Shown here piece by piece: positions 24,799 through 38,700 of a DNA stretch of 64,000 nucleotides. Made by a program: the position numbers and the translations under genes. The DNA lies in the NCBI GenBank assembly GCA_001600055.1, contig BCIV01000023.1, positions 1 to 64,000 on the forward strand, written 5' to 3'. How positions within the stretch are numbered: the first letter of the stretch is position 1; each line of letters starts with the position of its first letter. The stretch comes from Filobasidium wieringae (Eukaryota; Basidiomycota; Tremellomycetes; Filobasidiales; Filobasidiaceae). The notes beneath the pieces are model-generated. The model had not been told where the DNA came from. It saw only the letters and a list, made by a program, of their open reading frames with translations, and ran no database searches.

Positions 24799-27700
24799 GG
24801 TGAGGGTGGGGCTCGATGGGGGAACGATGGGGAGGAGCGGGGAAGGGGGGGAGGAGGAGGGGTAATTGTTAGGGGTTCGGGGCTTTATCATACGTTACTT
24901 CTTTTGTGATTGTAGACCTTTGTTCTGCCGTTGTTCTTATGAATCTCGATGGATATAATATCCGATGGACTATTGCGATTAAGTATCCGGTTCGTTCGGT
25001 TCTTATGCAGATCAAGTTGGGGGATACAGTGATCGCGTCCCTGTGTGATGGTCAAGAAGACCGACTGAGCATTTCGGGTGGACGAGTTCGGATTGATGCA
25101 AGGGGTAAGTGGACGTTCTATAAGGTTCAAGACCGCTCCCATATCTTGTTTGTTCGAGGGAACAGATGAAGCAGAAGGATAGAGTGTAAGTGTAGATGTG
25201 GAGCGACGGCCTGGATCGTTTTGATGGAGGTGGTGTGGGAGTGGAGCTGAGTCGATACTAGTGTAGTATATCGGGAAAGACCAGTGATGGCAAGATGTGG
25301 CTTGGAACCGCCCTTGTCGGACGCCCGGTTTTTTACGATGTGAAGTACCGCCTGGCCAAAGCGATCCGGATTCTGTGCCCGTGGATGTGTGGCAAATCAG
25401 TCAGGCTACTGTATTGCCATAGGACAGATTTCAGGAACTCCTAGGGAGCGCTGTATTGTCAACCGTCTGCAGCCACAACAACCATGGCTGTTTCGGTCAT
25501 CGTTAACGCAACATAGTATCGACGGGATGTTCAGCATAACCCCTAATGCACTACATGGGGACGAGGGCTTTGATCGGCGCTTCGACCTTCATTGGCGCTC
25601 AGTTGCTTGGTATCTGTAATGGGAGGGAAATGGAGGCCTAGGAGCGCCAGTTCATTGACAACATACTCAAACATGGCGTTCAATAGGGGTTGGGCCCGCT
25701 CTTCCTATCGCAACCGTTCCTACGGGCGTCACGCCGATTCCTCCTTTGTCTTAACTCCTTTTCCCTTTACGCCTGCTTTCCTAATCGATCACCAGACAGA
25801 TAACGGTCCCCATGATCAAATGAAAGTGTTTCAATCCTATGCACACGCGGATATGCTGATCGTATCGATCCAAATGGCGCGGGCGTTAGAGCCGCTTGTG
25901 TTCGACCCAGAGAAGATCACATCAACAATACCCGACAAGTCAGAGGCTTCAATACTTTGCACCGCTTCATACCGCCTAGGGAAAAACCTAAACAAGCGGC
26001 ACCAAAGCGGTCAGTGACCGGATCGCACCAAAGGTGTCGACTCGGAGGCTCATTACGACTTCACAAACCAAAGGAGCATCCCGCTGATAACGATCTCGTC
26101 GCATCAAGATGGACTTTACTTCTCACGGCCGTGACCTTGGCCGATACCATATTCACGAGAAAGAATCACGAAGCGATTGTTGAGAATAGCGATTGGGATT
26201 GGGAGGTTCGATATGGCTTCATCTGCGTATTGATATCGAGTTGTCAACCGCATGACTGTACTATACAAGATACGTGAAACCGTGGGTGAAACGCGTAGAA
26301 CCCCATTACCTGGTCTCTTACCAGCTTGACGCTACCCAGCTTAGGATCTACAAATTCTGAAACCTGACAGATAGGACCCGTAACAACCGAACTCGATCCA
26401 CTGCTTTACCCAAATCTGTGTAGAACGGTCCTGAGCGCGAAACGATCGAGCGTCGTTTCAGGTCGTCCGTCAAAGGACTCGTTGGTCACCAAGCCCCAAG
26501 TGTAAAGTCAGATACGAAGAACGATATAGCTTTAAACCGGAAGATCACGGTCCCACAAGCTCACAAGCACCTTGCCAAACTCAAGAATCATCGACAATCA
26601 TCATGTCATATTCAATATAGTCACGCATTTACATCTCATCTACCCCCATTTCTCAATTAACTCACCGCTCATATAATACCCAAACTCCGTCCATCCAGCG
26701 AGCCATGTATCAAGCCCCCAATTCCGAGACAGTATTGAACACCTCGATATACCGATGCAGCTGCAAGACTGCGACGGAAAGTGAGAGCCGCAGGACTGAA
26801 CGGCTAGTAAAGACTCGGAGCGCTAATATGACACCGGTCGGTACCACATCAACGCTAAAGATCCCACACCGGTGTTCCCTGCATCGCGAACAGAGGCATC
26901 CCGCGGCCACTATTCATCGAATCATACTTGAATTTTCGATACGGAGACAACGCCCTCCGATCTCGGCTACGGGTAGCTACCTGTAACCCGGGTGCAGGAT
27001 CGGATCCAGTCAGTAAAGCGGACGACTTGAATGTGGGGGTCATGTCATGTCGTACTTACATTGATCAACTCTGATAGTTCCGGAAGACTGCAACGACTTG
27101 TGTGGTAAGTGTCTCTGTGAGCTTTGATGATTGACAGCGTCTTGCACGTTTGACTCGACCCGCTTTTATCTCGTTTATTTGAGCGACGAGTGTCTCCCTT
27201 CCTCCTCTTGTTTCCCATATGATAGGCCGAGCCGATAGGTTGGAAAGAGCGACGATCAAACCCGGAAAGACATCTGCCGCATTGACAAAGAACGATCGAC
27301 GACAGACAGAAATATATCTCCCGGAGTTACCATTGAGTCCAGTCTTTTCTTTGATGTACTTGTCCAGGCGATGAGTTGAGGGGGTGGAAAGGTTCGCCTA
27401 CTATCCCCTCTTCAATTCCTCGCACAAAGCATATTTAGGCTTGAGCGTCGGTTCGCAAGCATTTCCTAATCCCGTCCGATATGGAAGAACTCTCCCTCTT
27501 CCATCGCCTTGAATCCACTGATCGAAACACGCCGAATGGTTGATCGTAATGACAACCTGCTATTTCAAGTCCACCGGCTGTGGCGTTGTTTCCCTTGTGG
27601 TCTTTATTTCGGATCGCAAGGACTTGAACGGACTGGGAGATCGTGGTTCGGTGTCACTAGCTGGTATGATAAGTTCCGCTACTAGTTTGATCAAAGACGG

Positions 27701-28536
27701 GCCTGGGTGGTGAGAGGGTCGGTAGTTCCGGTCTTGCTCTTTGTCGCTTGCCCTTCTTGTCCGTGACATCTTTGTTATACTCCTTCTCGATACAGCCTGA
27801 TCTTCTTGACAGAGTGAGGGCGATCCGGTCCGCCGTTGATTTTTTTTTTCGGTTAAGAGGTAGTCCGGTTGAGAGGTAGGGTTGGTGAACGGGATAGTAC
27901 AAGGATTTTGCTTGATCATCAGTTCTCTATTAGAATCCCGCGAATTTCTATCGAACTGTCTTCCTTTCCCCTAATAACTCCTTTTCTCCCTTTCCCTGTT
28001 CATCCCTGCGCCTAAATAGTAGTCTTCGTCCCCTGGCGCAGTCGATAGCTGGACGGGGAAAGGGTTGGCGGTATTGTCCCAGGATGCTGTGGGGCTACCG
28101 AAGTCGGTAAATGTTCTGGGAGCAGGTGCTTGTCGAGCAGGAGCGGATGAACGGCTTGGACGGAGGATTGATGGTGTAGCAGAGGTCGATGCAGGCGGTA
28201 TTCTAGGTCGTGAATGTATGGTGGTTGCGGGTGTTGCAGTTGGAGTGTCTGGTGCTACAAGTGAAGTTGTACTCAATACCGGTTCACTCAAGATCGTTTG
28301 GACCGCGGTACACCAACAGCGAACCTGTGACAAGCGGACGTAAAGTTCGGACATGTCCGTAAACAGCGCCCGGACGTAAAGTGTAGATATGTCCGTAAAC
28401 AGGATGACGTGTTATCACAGTACAAGCTCAACGCTCGTTGAGTGAAGTGACCACCGCTCGCAGAGATCTATAAGTCATGATTTCAGGTCCGATCGCTCTT
28501 TGACAATATCACATCATCACATTCTTACAGGACGAT
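24799..28536. other. No assembled gene; coding-like minus-strand frames near 27.6-28.4 kb
   Basis: Minus frames 27560-27919 (119 codons, Ser/Pro/Arg-rich) and 27971-28354 (127 codons, Thr/Pro/Ala/Ser-rich, ending MNREREKRSY) have the composition of disordered fungal protein tails and may belong to one gene. I found no phase-consistent join. A short repeat CGTAAAG-...-ATGTCCGTAAACAG occurs twice at 28339-28402. The rest (24.8-27.5 kb) shows only short frames. Confidence 0.3.
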
Positions 28537-30310
28537 ATGATTCCACATGCTATGCTTGCTGCCGACGTGGTACGACCAGCTAAGCTCTCAACACTCCATC
28601 ATACGCTCCTGCACCCCGTCAATCCTCTCAAATTCCTCATCAGCGATTATCCCGACCTCCTTTTTCTGCTTGAGCTCAGGAGATCTTGGGTACCTGAAGA
28701 TGCGGATGAAGACCGTCCAGCTGAAGGTGTAGATACTGTCATGGATTATGAAGATAGTCCGCTAGCTACTTGCGATAATCAGATTAGCTGAGGTACCGTG
28801 TGTCCGTGAAGACGATTTAGGCTCTAAGCCTGGGATCGATATCAAGAAGAACATGGCTATTGGTCCAGCTGTAAGGACAACAACCAGTGTGAGTGCCTGG
28901 ACCTCAAGACCTAATCTGACGTCTGCATGCGTCTCGGTCTCAACAAATCCCCGCTTACACCCATTCCTATTCCCACTCCGATCATCTCAGCCCGCAAGCT
29001 GCAGAGGATCCATCTTCAGCGGAACTCTCAGACCCTGCCTTTCTGTCAAGCACAAGCAAAGTCCAGATACTTGACAAGTCGATCAAAATACGATCAACGT
29101 TCAAGGCATGGAACGGCTCATGCCCTCCTGCCCATAACTGTCCGTTTTCGTCTTTATTTGATCGAACCGCACACGCCAACTGTCAGGTCTCAACGATATG
29201 GAATAATCCACTTGCGATCAAAAAGTTCGATCCACAGGCTGAAGTGCTGTCAGCGGACATGGACGCAATCACCCAGACTTGGACCGAGTTCAACAACCAG
29301 GCGCACCGTAGTGGCTGATTTGGATCCTGAGATGAAACTGACAGGGAGTGACTTGGACGTGAGAACTCTTGCTTTTGGGAAAGAACGACCCTGAAGCATT
29401 AGGATGTTTACGGGACCGCAAATCCTTCTCGGCTTAAGGACTGCTAGTCAGAATGACAACCCGACGATGAGATGTTGGAGGATTGGCAGACGTGATGACT
29501 CTTCAATCTATCTCGACATCAAATACTGTACAGACTTGAAGGTCGTTTATCTGCTTGATGCAAGGGAAGAGGGATATGGTCGAGCTCTGTGGAAATTCGT
29601 TTCTCTCTTCTTCCCGACGTCATCGAAGACCGGGTCCGATGTCTCTACTAGGACCCGATAAACGCTTACGGTCGGGTGTTGGGACAATTAGGACGTACGA
29701 AATTACCCAAGGAATGGGTTTAGGGTGAAGTCCGTACAGTATGACCCAGGTAAATCGCTGAGGTGGAAGCCCGAATCTATGAGGGAAGATGACGAGATCC
29801 ACAGCCCGGTCCAACCCTGGGAGACATGAAGCACGCGATAAAGGGAACTTTGCCCGCATGATAAGGGAACAATCCGATCTCAGTTGACATGTGTAAGCTA
29901 GTCATCGAACTCGATGTACCGATTGCACCTGCTGACCCCGTCCTCCCAAGTATACCTGCTTTTCTGGTCGGTAATGTGCGTTCAGCCGGCTGCTGGTTCG
30001 TGGCGAAGTCTGAAATGAAGGTTGGATGTATGAGGTCCTCATCGGATCTTCGGTAAAGGGACCTTCACGCTGCAAATTCCAAGCTACCCGGCTCGTCTCA
30101 GACCCGGTCGGGGTTTCTAGTAATGAGATCGTCATTACTTCCGATATCGTCCGGCTTTATCGAGTGTGGTTGATCGATGCGGGAATAGGACGCGATGTGT
30201 GGGATCTCGAAAGCAACCTTGACCGACTATCTGCCGGTTTCGATCGATCGAAGGTCCGGGCCTATCTAGGCTCCAAGGATTATAAGTTTCATGAGGCCTC
30301 ATGGGTATAG
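28537..30310 (+). CDS. Unresolved multi-exon coding locus, unknown function
   Basis: Coding-like segments follow one another on the plus strand. From ATG 28537 a frame reads to about GAAG at 28726, where donor GTGTAG and acceptor ATTAG (61-nt intron) give a phase-consistent join to AEVPCVREDDLGSKPGIDIK, ending at donor GTGAGT (28889). A third segment, about 29007-29290, contains LDKSIKIRSTFKAW and CPPAHNCPFSSLFD. Further pieces are 29440-29600 (SSIYLDIKYCTDLKVVYLLD), 29705-29820 and 29880-30015 (LVIELDVPIAPADPVLPS). The last joins over a possible 38-nt intron to a final frame ending at 30310. The middle joins are not all resolved, so this may be one gene, two genes or a decayed gene. The segment bounds are approximate and no family is recognised. 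Confidence 0.35.
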
Positions 30311-30926
30311 ACGTTCGACGCCGAGAAGATAATTACGAGCTGGGGCATTACAAGATCGATAGATGTCAAACGTGGTTATTTACCCAGAGAATCGAGATGA
30401 CCTATGGGCACTGCACTGATCCCCGCACCCGGGACGCCTGCGGTAGATCCGACCCTGCCACACTCGAGGTCGCAGAGCTCAAGCATGATCATCGTTGGAG
30501 TATCGCAACTTCTCATCCATGTCCCATGCGATCGGAAAGCGTGCCTCTCAAAGAACTTCGAAGCATTCGCATCAGCTTGACCGCGATACCCATGCACAGG
30601 TCCAAATAACTCAGCTTTTCTTGGGTCACGGCGAGAGTCTGGCCGTAATGCTAATATTTCCCCGGCCGATTTACGCGAGGCTTCAATCGGCTGGACTGGT
30701 TTTGCCAGTCGACCTTATGATCTCACCCAAAGGGGACCGATCGGCATGAACAGTCTCAGAAAGACAGAGCGAATGCGAGGAAATAGGAGATCGAGCGTCT
30801 CTTTTCATAAACTTTTCGATCGTAAATGAGTGATCGTAGAAGCTGTCGAGTGCTTCAGAAGCTGGATGTTAGTCGCCGCTTGCGCCGGCCCTCGAAACCG
30901 ACAGTGTGCGAACAAAGCAGTTGACG

Positions 30927-31031
30927 GGCTGAATGGGCTGGATCGTGATTTCACGCGGGGCCGAATGGGCTTGATCGCAAGCAGTTGGCGGGCTGGATCG
31001 CGATTTCATACGGTCCAAATGGGCTGGATCC
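30927..31031. repeat. Imperfect tandem repeat, GGGCTGGATC-containing unit
   Basis: Three diverged copies contain GGGCTGGATCG-GATTTCA and an AATGGGCT core. No coding frame is obvious across it. Confidence 0.6.
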
Positions 31032-34000
31032 ACTAATCGGAACCGACTGAGTAGACTTGAACGTGTCCTACAATCTCTTTGTAAACCAGAGCTTAGGACG
31101 ATTGCGAATATGCTGTGAACTGGAGGAGGCGACAACCGCCCAGAACAGATAGCGATCGAGGTACTATCGTTGACTACATCATTCCCCGAATTTTTGGTCT
31201 TGCTGTGCAGCAGAACGGCTGCAAAACATCGGTCTGCAGTAAGAGAAGATTTTTTTCTAGATCGCATATACCCCTAATTGCTGCCTTGCATAGAACGAGC
31301 TGGACAAGATTCGGTACCCTCCTCATAGATACGTCTCCTTTGGGCTTTCTGACCTCATCGACCATGCTTACTTCATGTTGGGGCTGTCGCTTCGGTTCCA
31401 CGTTCAAGGGAAACGGCTCCAAATCCAGGATCGGAGGTCGATCCTGATCTCTCAAGTTCCTGAGGGCCATCATCACATGTGTACCAATTCGTTTGGTCAC
31501 CATTTTGCTGCAGGTACTGGTTGCGACTGCCAGTTCTACAAGGAAATTAGGGATGACCGGCCGAGGTATCTCAAGACCAGAGCCATTCTCTAGAAGAAGG
31601 TTCTGACCACACCTAATGCCGGTCCGCAATGAATTATAGCTGATGCAATCGCTATTGACGAAGAAATCATTTAGGACACGAACTTGCTCGATGCAACGCC
31701 CAAAGGTCGTAAATACCCGGCGCTCCTAATCAGTTCGGACCCTGCGCATTGTTACATACATATATCCAGCATATACTAGGGATCGCTTCTTCTTGAGCAG
31801 CTGGTACGCAACTAACGACTTCGTGTTCGATACCGAATCCCAATGCTTCAGAGCTACTGTGAGTCTTTCAAACATGCGCCAATCACCAACGGATTGAATT
31901 ACTACAATCACTGCCAAGAAACCTCCCGATCATCTCTCTTGACTTAACATGATGCGCTGGAACAAGACTAGCCATCATAGGGCCATTTCCAGTCCCTCGC
32001 CACGCACGATTGATTGGGTCGAATTCTGCATCGATGGTGCGTAAGAAATCGAGGTCACGGTTTTCCCATGCAGCGTTACTCTTCCGCCATACACTTCTTC
32101 TCGAGGAACATCAAAACTACGTTCCCAAACCTGACCTCCAAACTTCGAATGGTCGGGGTTAGAGACCTACACAACCCTCAGGCAGACTCCCTAGCGTTCA
32201 GGAGAAACGTACATTCGAGCGATCTCGATGCACGTAATGTTCGGACAAATATCCATCAACCAAAAACCTCTCGAATCCGATCGCCTTGCTGATGTCTAAA
32301 GTCCAAAACAAGGGTATGGTTTTGCAAGACGCATCGTCCGACGCCATCGAGCTTGAGTTTGCTGGCAGTACGGAAGACGGGCTCTATCTAAATTTCCATG
32401 GGAGACTAGCCGATCTCGATAAGTTTCTGGCCTGACCTGAGTTTCTCACAATTCGAGTCCACTCCCACTCAACTTCGCACTGCTATACTGAATGCGGAGC
32501 TCGATAAGCGATTTACAGGGTGCCGACTATATTCCTCATCCCGTGAGTAATACATACGACATAGTCAATACAGAAATCAGCTGTAGTGCGAGAAAGGATT
32601 TCCTCAAGGACGGGTTGGAGTCGGGTCAATCTCCCACTCCCTCCGGCTTGCAAATACCAGGCCAAGTTGTTAAACCGCTATTGCCTAGTTCACCATTGCT
32701 CAACAGTACGCCAAGACCCTTCTTCAAGTTATGGATCTGCAGCAGATTCGCGCGAGGTCTTCTACATTCTAAGCAGTGGAGGATCCCTAACTGGCTTTCA
32801 CCAGAACCGGCCGAGCATATTCTCTGGGTTGTGAAAGAAGATCAGAGGACCGCATACATCTGGCTAGAGCCTGTCTCTCGACCGTAAGTCGTTCAGTCCA
32901 ACCCTTTTCGTCAGTCCACTGTGAGTCCCACTTTGACGTTGTAAATAGAATCGTGCTTCCCGGGACCATAAATGCGGTGCATACCTCGGAACCTGCTATC
33001 TGCACGTGGATAAGCTTTTGTCATACCGCTTGCCGCGTTCATGAATGTGATCACCGAAGTCGAGAAGATGACGCTAAACGCTTGGAGGAATTGAATGGGT
33101 GGACCTTCTCAATCCATTTTATCTGTGTGAGGTTCATGCTCGTCCTGGCCTCGCATTGGCAACGGATCAATGTCCGTCAAGACGCGCAACTACACAACCT
33201 GCGCTTGAGGGACGTCTTCTACATTGCAACAGTACCAGGTCATTCTTGCAGCTGAATGAGGTTCACCAGCGGCCAAGAATTTGTCCAGTCGCTGTGCCAT
33301 TTGTTGAGGCTGCAAATGCTGTCATCGCTAATTGCGACGAATCGGATGCAATTTGAACCATGAGATCAACATGACCCAAGAGAGAGTGGGTAAGGGTCGA
33401 TGAAGAATCGTTTCGTCAGGCCGGATGGGAAATCTATGCAACATAACACAGCGGTTGGGCGAAACAAAAAGAGCAGAACGTCTCAAGTCAGTTCCTTGGG
33501 CGTCCGCTCTTCCTCAATTATAGCTCTACAGTCTGAACCGCGTTTCATCTGGACTTATCCTTTTTGCTCACAATTCGCGATGATTCGCTGCGGCGTTCAC
33601 ATCCGAAATGTGCTGAATATACGAACAAAAAAGCACCTAACCAAAGTGCTTAGGAAGATTGGATGCTTCTCTGAGGTTTGACTTCGGTCTGTATGTATGC
33701 ACACCGATTTCTTGCCACCTTGACCTCGGTAATGCGTCTTAGTTGCAAATCAACTCCTCGCCTGCTCCTATGCTCCAGCAACGATCTTTATGCCCGTCCC
33801 GGGACAATCAGCTGGGCCATCTCGATGAATCATATGATCATTCGTCGACAATTCACGTCGACCTGCAATAGGAGAAGATCTCCGAATCTTGCTGAGCGTT
33901 GGAAAACTCAACATTCCCCTTGACAATAAATCTTCTATCCTCAAGGCCGGCATTGACGACAGCTAAAGGAGGCATCTCTGGCCGTTTGTAGTCTTTCTGA

Positions 34001-34930
34001 ACTCTCCATTGTAAATGCAATCGAATATTACAGGCAACACTTGATCCTTGCATAAAGATCAGATCAAACCGGTATCAGAAAGACGCCACTAGAATACTCA
34101 AACATAGGAAGGTGTATGATACATAACGATCGAGACCGTGCTGGATCCACTCAAGCGTTCAGCGATCCATGCCACCGCGCAGCGATCAGTCAGGCTTGCA
34201 GATCTGAAACGTGGGACCAAATCCGTCTGCATAGCGGCGGCCCGCATTGTTACCATTCCCTTCTGTATGAACAAGTAACTTCTCCTAGATGAGTAATTAT
34301 CTACTTCGTCTCGGTGTTAGTGTCCGCTCGATCTTTCTTCCTCGCTGATGATCGGGACCACCCTCTCGATCGAGCATTGGTGCACGCACATTACCCGCTG
34401 ATACCGCGTGCGTCCTGTCGGCAAACTCGATTGCCACACCCTACAGACCTAAGCACACTGAACAAAATGGATAGAGAGAACAGGAGGCTTGAGTCCATAT
34501 CTCGGCACTGTTACATGGTCATTTTCCCCTGTGCCTCACTCTCTCAAACTAAGTGAACGTCTTTGCTCAGACAGACCCGGACCGAGGTAGCCGTGGAGGG
34601 ATCTGTGGACGGAGCGTTGAAGGGAGCCGTGAAGGGATCTATGGAGGGAGCTGTAGAGGGGCCGACGAACGTCTACGAGCATTGACGACTTCCTAAGAGA
34701 GTGTTACAGGGAGCCGCGACGATCACGGCGTCAATGGTACGTCTCCTTCTTCTCCCTCTCTCTCTGTCCGTCTCGTTTACTAAGTGAACAAACTTCTTCA
34801 GACCCAGACCGAGAGACTTGTGGCATCTCTTTTCCCCGTGGCCCAGGGATCAATGAAAGGGATTCACAAGAACGAGAGTGGTATGTGGGGGAGTTGGGAG
34901 GGGGGTGAATTCAGTGCATCTTCAATCCCT

Positions 34931-35000
34931 TAAATCCCTTATATCCCTTATATCCCTTATATCCCTTATATCCCTTATATCCCTTATATCCCTAAATCCC
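34931..35000. repeat. 9-bp satellite, TTATATCCC repeated
   Basis: About six perfect TTATATCCC units are flanked by variants with AAATCCC. A simple-sequence minisatellite, useful as a polymorphic marker. Confidence 0.85.
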
Positions 35001-35614
35001 CGCAGATGAGGATCTCACCTGGAAGCCCCTACCTCCCAGGATGGCCTGTATGTGAGATCAGAGTGAGTGGGAGCAGAAGAGAGCAAGAGAAACCGGGAGG
35101 AAGAGACTTTCAAGGAGGCAAACAAACGGTCAAACCATCGCCATGTGGACTACATGGATGAACAATATCCCCAAGGTGGGAATCAGCGGGAACCGGAATC
35201 AGCGGAACCGGGAACGAGGTGAGCCAGTTGAGAGAATGAGAGAACGAGATGAACCGAAAGAGATGATCCAACCGTCAGCCGAAACAATCCCACCACAGTG
35301 TAAGGGATGCACTATAAAGTTAATCCGACAGAGACCTTGCGTCTGTTTCCTCACTCCCCGTAGGCTGTATGTAGCGCTACAGTGTCTACAGTAGCAATGT
35401 TGGATGGACACCGCTACGGAGTTTGCGAGCCCCACACATCCACAGAAGGTGCTCGGTGTCTCTTCCTCAGTCTCTGCCTGTGATATGCCCCTCTCTGAAA
35501 GGAGATATGATCAAACGGTGAGACACGCTGGGATCTCCGCCAATGATCCTGCCTGGTCCTGTTACACCTGACGACAACCCTTGACACCGGCCCGAAACAG
35601 CTGGTAGTGATTAT

Positions 35615-35731
35615 TGTAGAAATCGCTTGTCTATCATTAACTAACTAAATACATGATGATATCGCTATAGACGGCTATAAGTACTACTAAATAACTGATA
35701 AGCTACGAGCATAATGACGTGTCATTCTTCA
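35615..35731 (-). repeat. Copia LTR, downstream copy
   Basis: 117 bp, identical to 40591-40707 as far as I can read, beginning TGTAGAAATCGC and ending CATTCTTCA on the plus strand. It is the 3' LTR for the minus-strand element. Confidence 0.95.
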
Positions 35732-35751
35732 CTTCCGTCTGATCGTACTTA

Positions 35752-38700
35752 TCAGTTCGAAAACTGTTTCGGTACGATCTTCACCAACTTTCTCATTCCA
35801 AACGTCTCCACGTGTGCTAAGAACCTTTCCTTCGTGATCACTTTAGTGAATATGTCCGCGACATTAGCCCACGTAGGTATGTGAACTACCCGTAGTTCTT
35901 CTTCTTTGATTTTCTCGCGTATGAAGTGGTGTTTGATGTCGATGTACTTTGTACGTCCATGATGAATTGGGTTGTAGGATATGGAGATGGTTGAGGTGTT
36001 ATCTTCATAGATTGTCAACTGTAATCTCCCGAAGTCTAGTTCCATAAGGACGTTCTTTATCCAACAAGCTTCTTTAGCGGCAGAAGAGAGAGCGATGTAC
36101 TCCGCTACGCAAGTGGAATCCGATACGGTTGGCTGCTTCTTGGAGGACCAACTGATAGCACCATTGCAAATGGTGTACATAAATCCAGTGGTTGATCGTC
36201 GATCTGTGTGATCTCCAGCTAAGTCGGAGTCGACATATCCTACTATGGCGTTACTTTTGCCGTCATAGGTGATGTTTCGCGGGTTGTGTCTTAGGTATTT
36301 CAAAACTCTCTTCGCAGCGGTCCAGTGATCGGGATGTGGGTCCTTCGAGTATCTCGCAAGAAGGCTGACTGGATAAGAGATATCGGGCCTAGAACCGTTC
36401 AATGCATAGAGTAATGATCCAATCATCGAGAGATAAGGTATTGATCGCATGTCGTTTCTTTCGCTTTCCGTTGGATGTAACGCGGTATAATCCATCGTGG
36501 TCATAGGTGTAGAGATGTTGCTATTTCCGGCTTCACTCATGTCGAAACGCTTCAACATCTCTTCGACATAGCGTTCCTGACTGATCGAAATCGTTCTTTC
36601 TTTTCGGTTCCTTGTAATTTCGAGGCCCAAGTAGACTCCAGGTTCTCCAAGCTTTCGTATCTCGAAGACTGACTCGAGGTTCTCTTCCATTTGTTTGATG
36701 TGAATGATCGAATTCGAGAAGATGAGGACGTCGTCGACGTATAGAATGAGTGCGATAAAGATGTGATTTTCGTGTGATAGGAATAGACAGGGATCTGATC
36801 TTGACTGCCTCATCCCAACTGCTGCAAGTACGCGTACTGCTTTCTCGGTGAACATTCTTGGAGATTACACTAATCCGTATAGGCTTTTCTGCAATTGATA
36901 GCATGTTCCCGGCTTCGATTTATTGTATCCATCCGGCTCGTCCATGTATATCTTTTCGTTCAAGTCTCCATTCAGAAAGGCCGTTGTGATATCGTATTGT
37001 CGTATGTCCCAATCCATGTACGCTGCCAGCGATAGTAATAGACGAATGGTCGTCATCTTGATTACTGGTGCAAACTTTTCGCTGAAGTCTACACCCTTTT
37101 GTTGCGTGTACCCTTTGGCTACTAATCTTGCTTTGTATCTAATCCCGTTAGATTCGTTCTTCTTGGTTAGAACGAATCTGCTTCCCACTACATTCCTATC
37201 CTTCGGCCGTTTGACCACTTTCAATACTCCATATTTCTTCATTGCCCTAAATTCCGTCTCTATAGCCGTTTCAAACTTTTCTCTTTCTTCTCCTTCCATC
37301 GCTTGTTTGATTGTAAACGTTTCATTCGCCAGCGATGCGTAATGGAGAAGTGATTCCAAATTGTCGTCCGTAAGTATCTTTGCAATTGCTTCCTTGGCGT
37401 TTGTATTGTCTGCGTTTTTATATTCGTACTGCTCGAGTAGCATTGCTGTCATTTCGTAGTCTTGTAGATGTGCTGGTGGTTTTCTGATTCGATTTGTTTT
37501 GTGTTTTGTTGTTGTATCCGATCCGTGAAGTGTTTCGTTTGATGATGATGTTGGTGGTCCTTTGTACTTTTGTCTTGAGGTGTCGTCGTTGTTTTCGTTT
37601 TGATTATTGTCATGCTGGTTGTGTTTGTCGTTTGTTTGTTTATTTTTATTGTCTTGTTGATTGTCGTTTCGCTGTTGTTGATTCTGTTTTGTTTCCTTTT
37701 CTTTGGTACGTTTTGTTTGATTTTCTTTGTCGCTTTCGTCTTCTGTGTCGTTTTCGCTTTCGTCTGTGTGTCTATGCTCTTGTGTGTTGTTCTTGTTGTC
37801 AGTTTCAGTTTTGTTGTCGTTATTGTTGTTGGTGGTGTTCTTTTCGTTGTTGTTTTCATTGTGTTGTTGTCCGAATCCCTCATCTAACTTCCCCTCGATT
37901 GTACTTCCGTCCAATCCAAAATCTTCTATCACCTTACAGTTCGAGTGTTTCACTTTCATTACCCGTCTACTTTGTATCCCCCATACTAAGTAGCATTGTC
38001 CATCTTCCGAGTATCCAATAAACGTTCCTTTTATCCCTTTTGGGTTCAATTTTCGTCTCAATTCGTCTGGATTTCGGATATAGCAATGGCTTCCAAATAC
38101 TCGAAGGTACGAGAGGTTAGGCTTCCGTCCAGTCCAAAGCTCGTGGGGCGTTTTATCAATTGTACGGTTGTACGATCGATTCTTTGTATGGGTGAACGCC
38201 ACAACTGCGGCTCCCCAAAACCCAAAACCCAGTTTCGACTTTGCTAACCAGCTTCTTACCGCATCCATGATCGTCCTGTTGATTCGCTCCGCTATACCGT
38301 TCTGTTGAGGTGTGTATCTACCGTTGGTAGTATGTTGAATTCCCTCTTGTTTGCAGTATGTAGCAAAGGTTTCGTTGAGAAATTCCGTTCCCTCGTCGGT
38401 ATGTACTGCTTTTACTGGCGAACCGTGTCTTGTCCGAGCCATACTACAGTACTCTGCGAACTTTCCCTGAACAGTCTCTTGTCGTTTGTCAGAAATTAAA
38501 TATACGGTTACCCATCGAGAGTGATCGTCCGTGATAGTCATGAAGTACGAGTGTCCTCCAACGCTCTGAATATGAAGGGGACCGCATACATCCATCCAGA
38601 TTTGATCGTTGCAGGCTGTAGACCTTGAAGGTATTCCTTTCGATTGTCCAGTCGTCATTTTCCCGACAATGCATTCCTCGCATGTAAACTTCTCCGTTTT

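Larger units (their letters stand above)
30311..35609. other. No assembled gene, left flank of the retrotransposon
   Basis: Frames such as minus 30869-31267 and 31174-31629 and plus 31115-31447 and 32492-32887 overlap on opposite strands, and I could not decide between them. An imperfect tandem of GGGCTGGATCG-TGATTTCA units lies at 30927-31031. Imperfect repeats of GGAGGGATCTGTGGACGGAG-like units lie at 34590-34670, and a 9-bp repeat at 34931-35000. Confidence 0.3.

Noticed and set aside
24349..24891. 180-codon minus-strand frame
   Set aside because: It is the opposite-strand shadow of the Pro/Gln-rich exon at 24268-24798; its Arg/Leu/Gly composition follows from that repeat.
37494..38021. 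Plus-strand hydrophobic frames (up to 175 codons) inside the retrotransposon
   Set aside because: They are complements of the Asn/Asp/Lys-rich spacer of the copia polyprotein.
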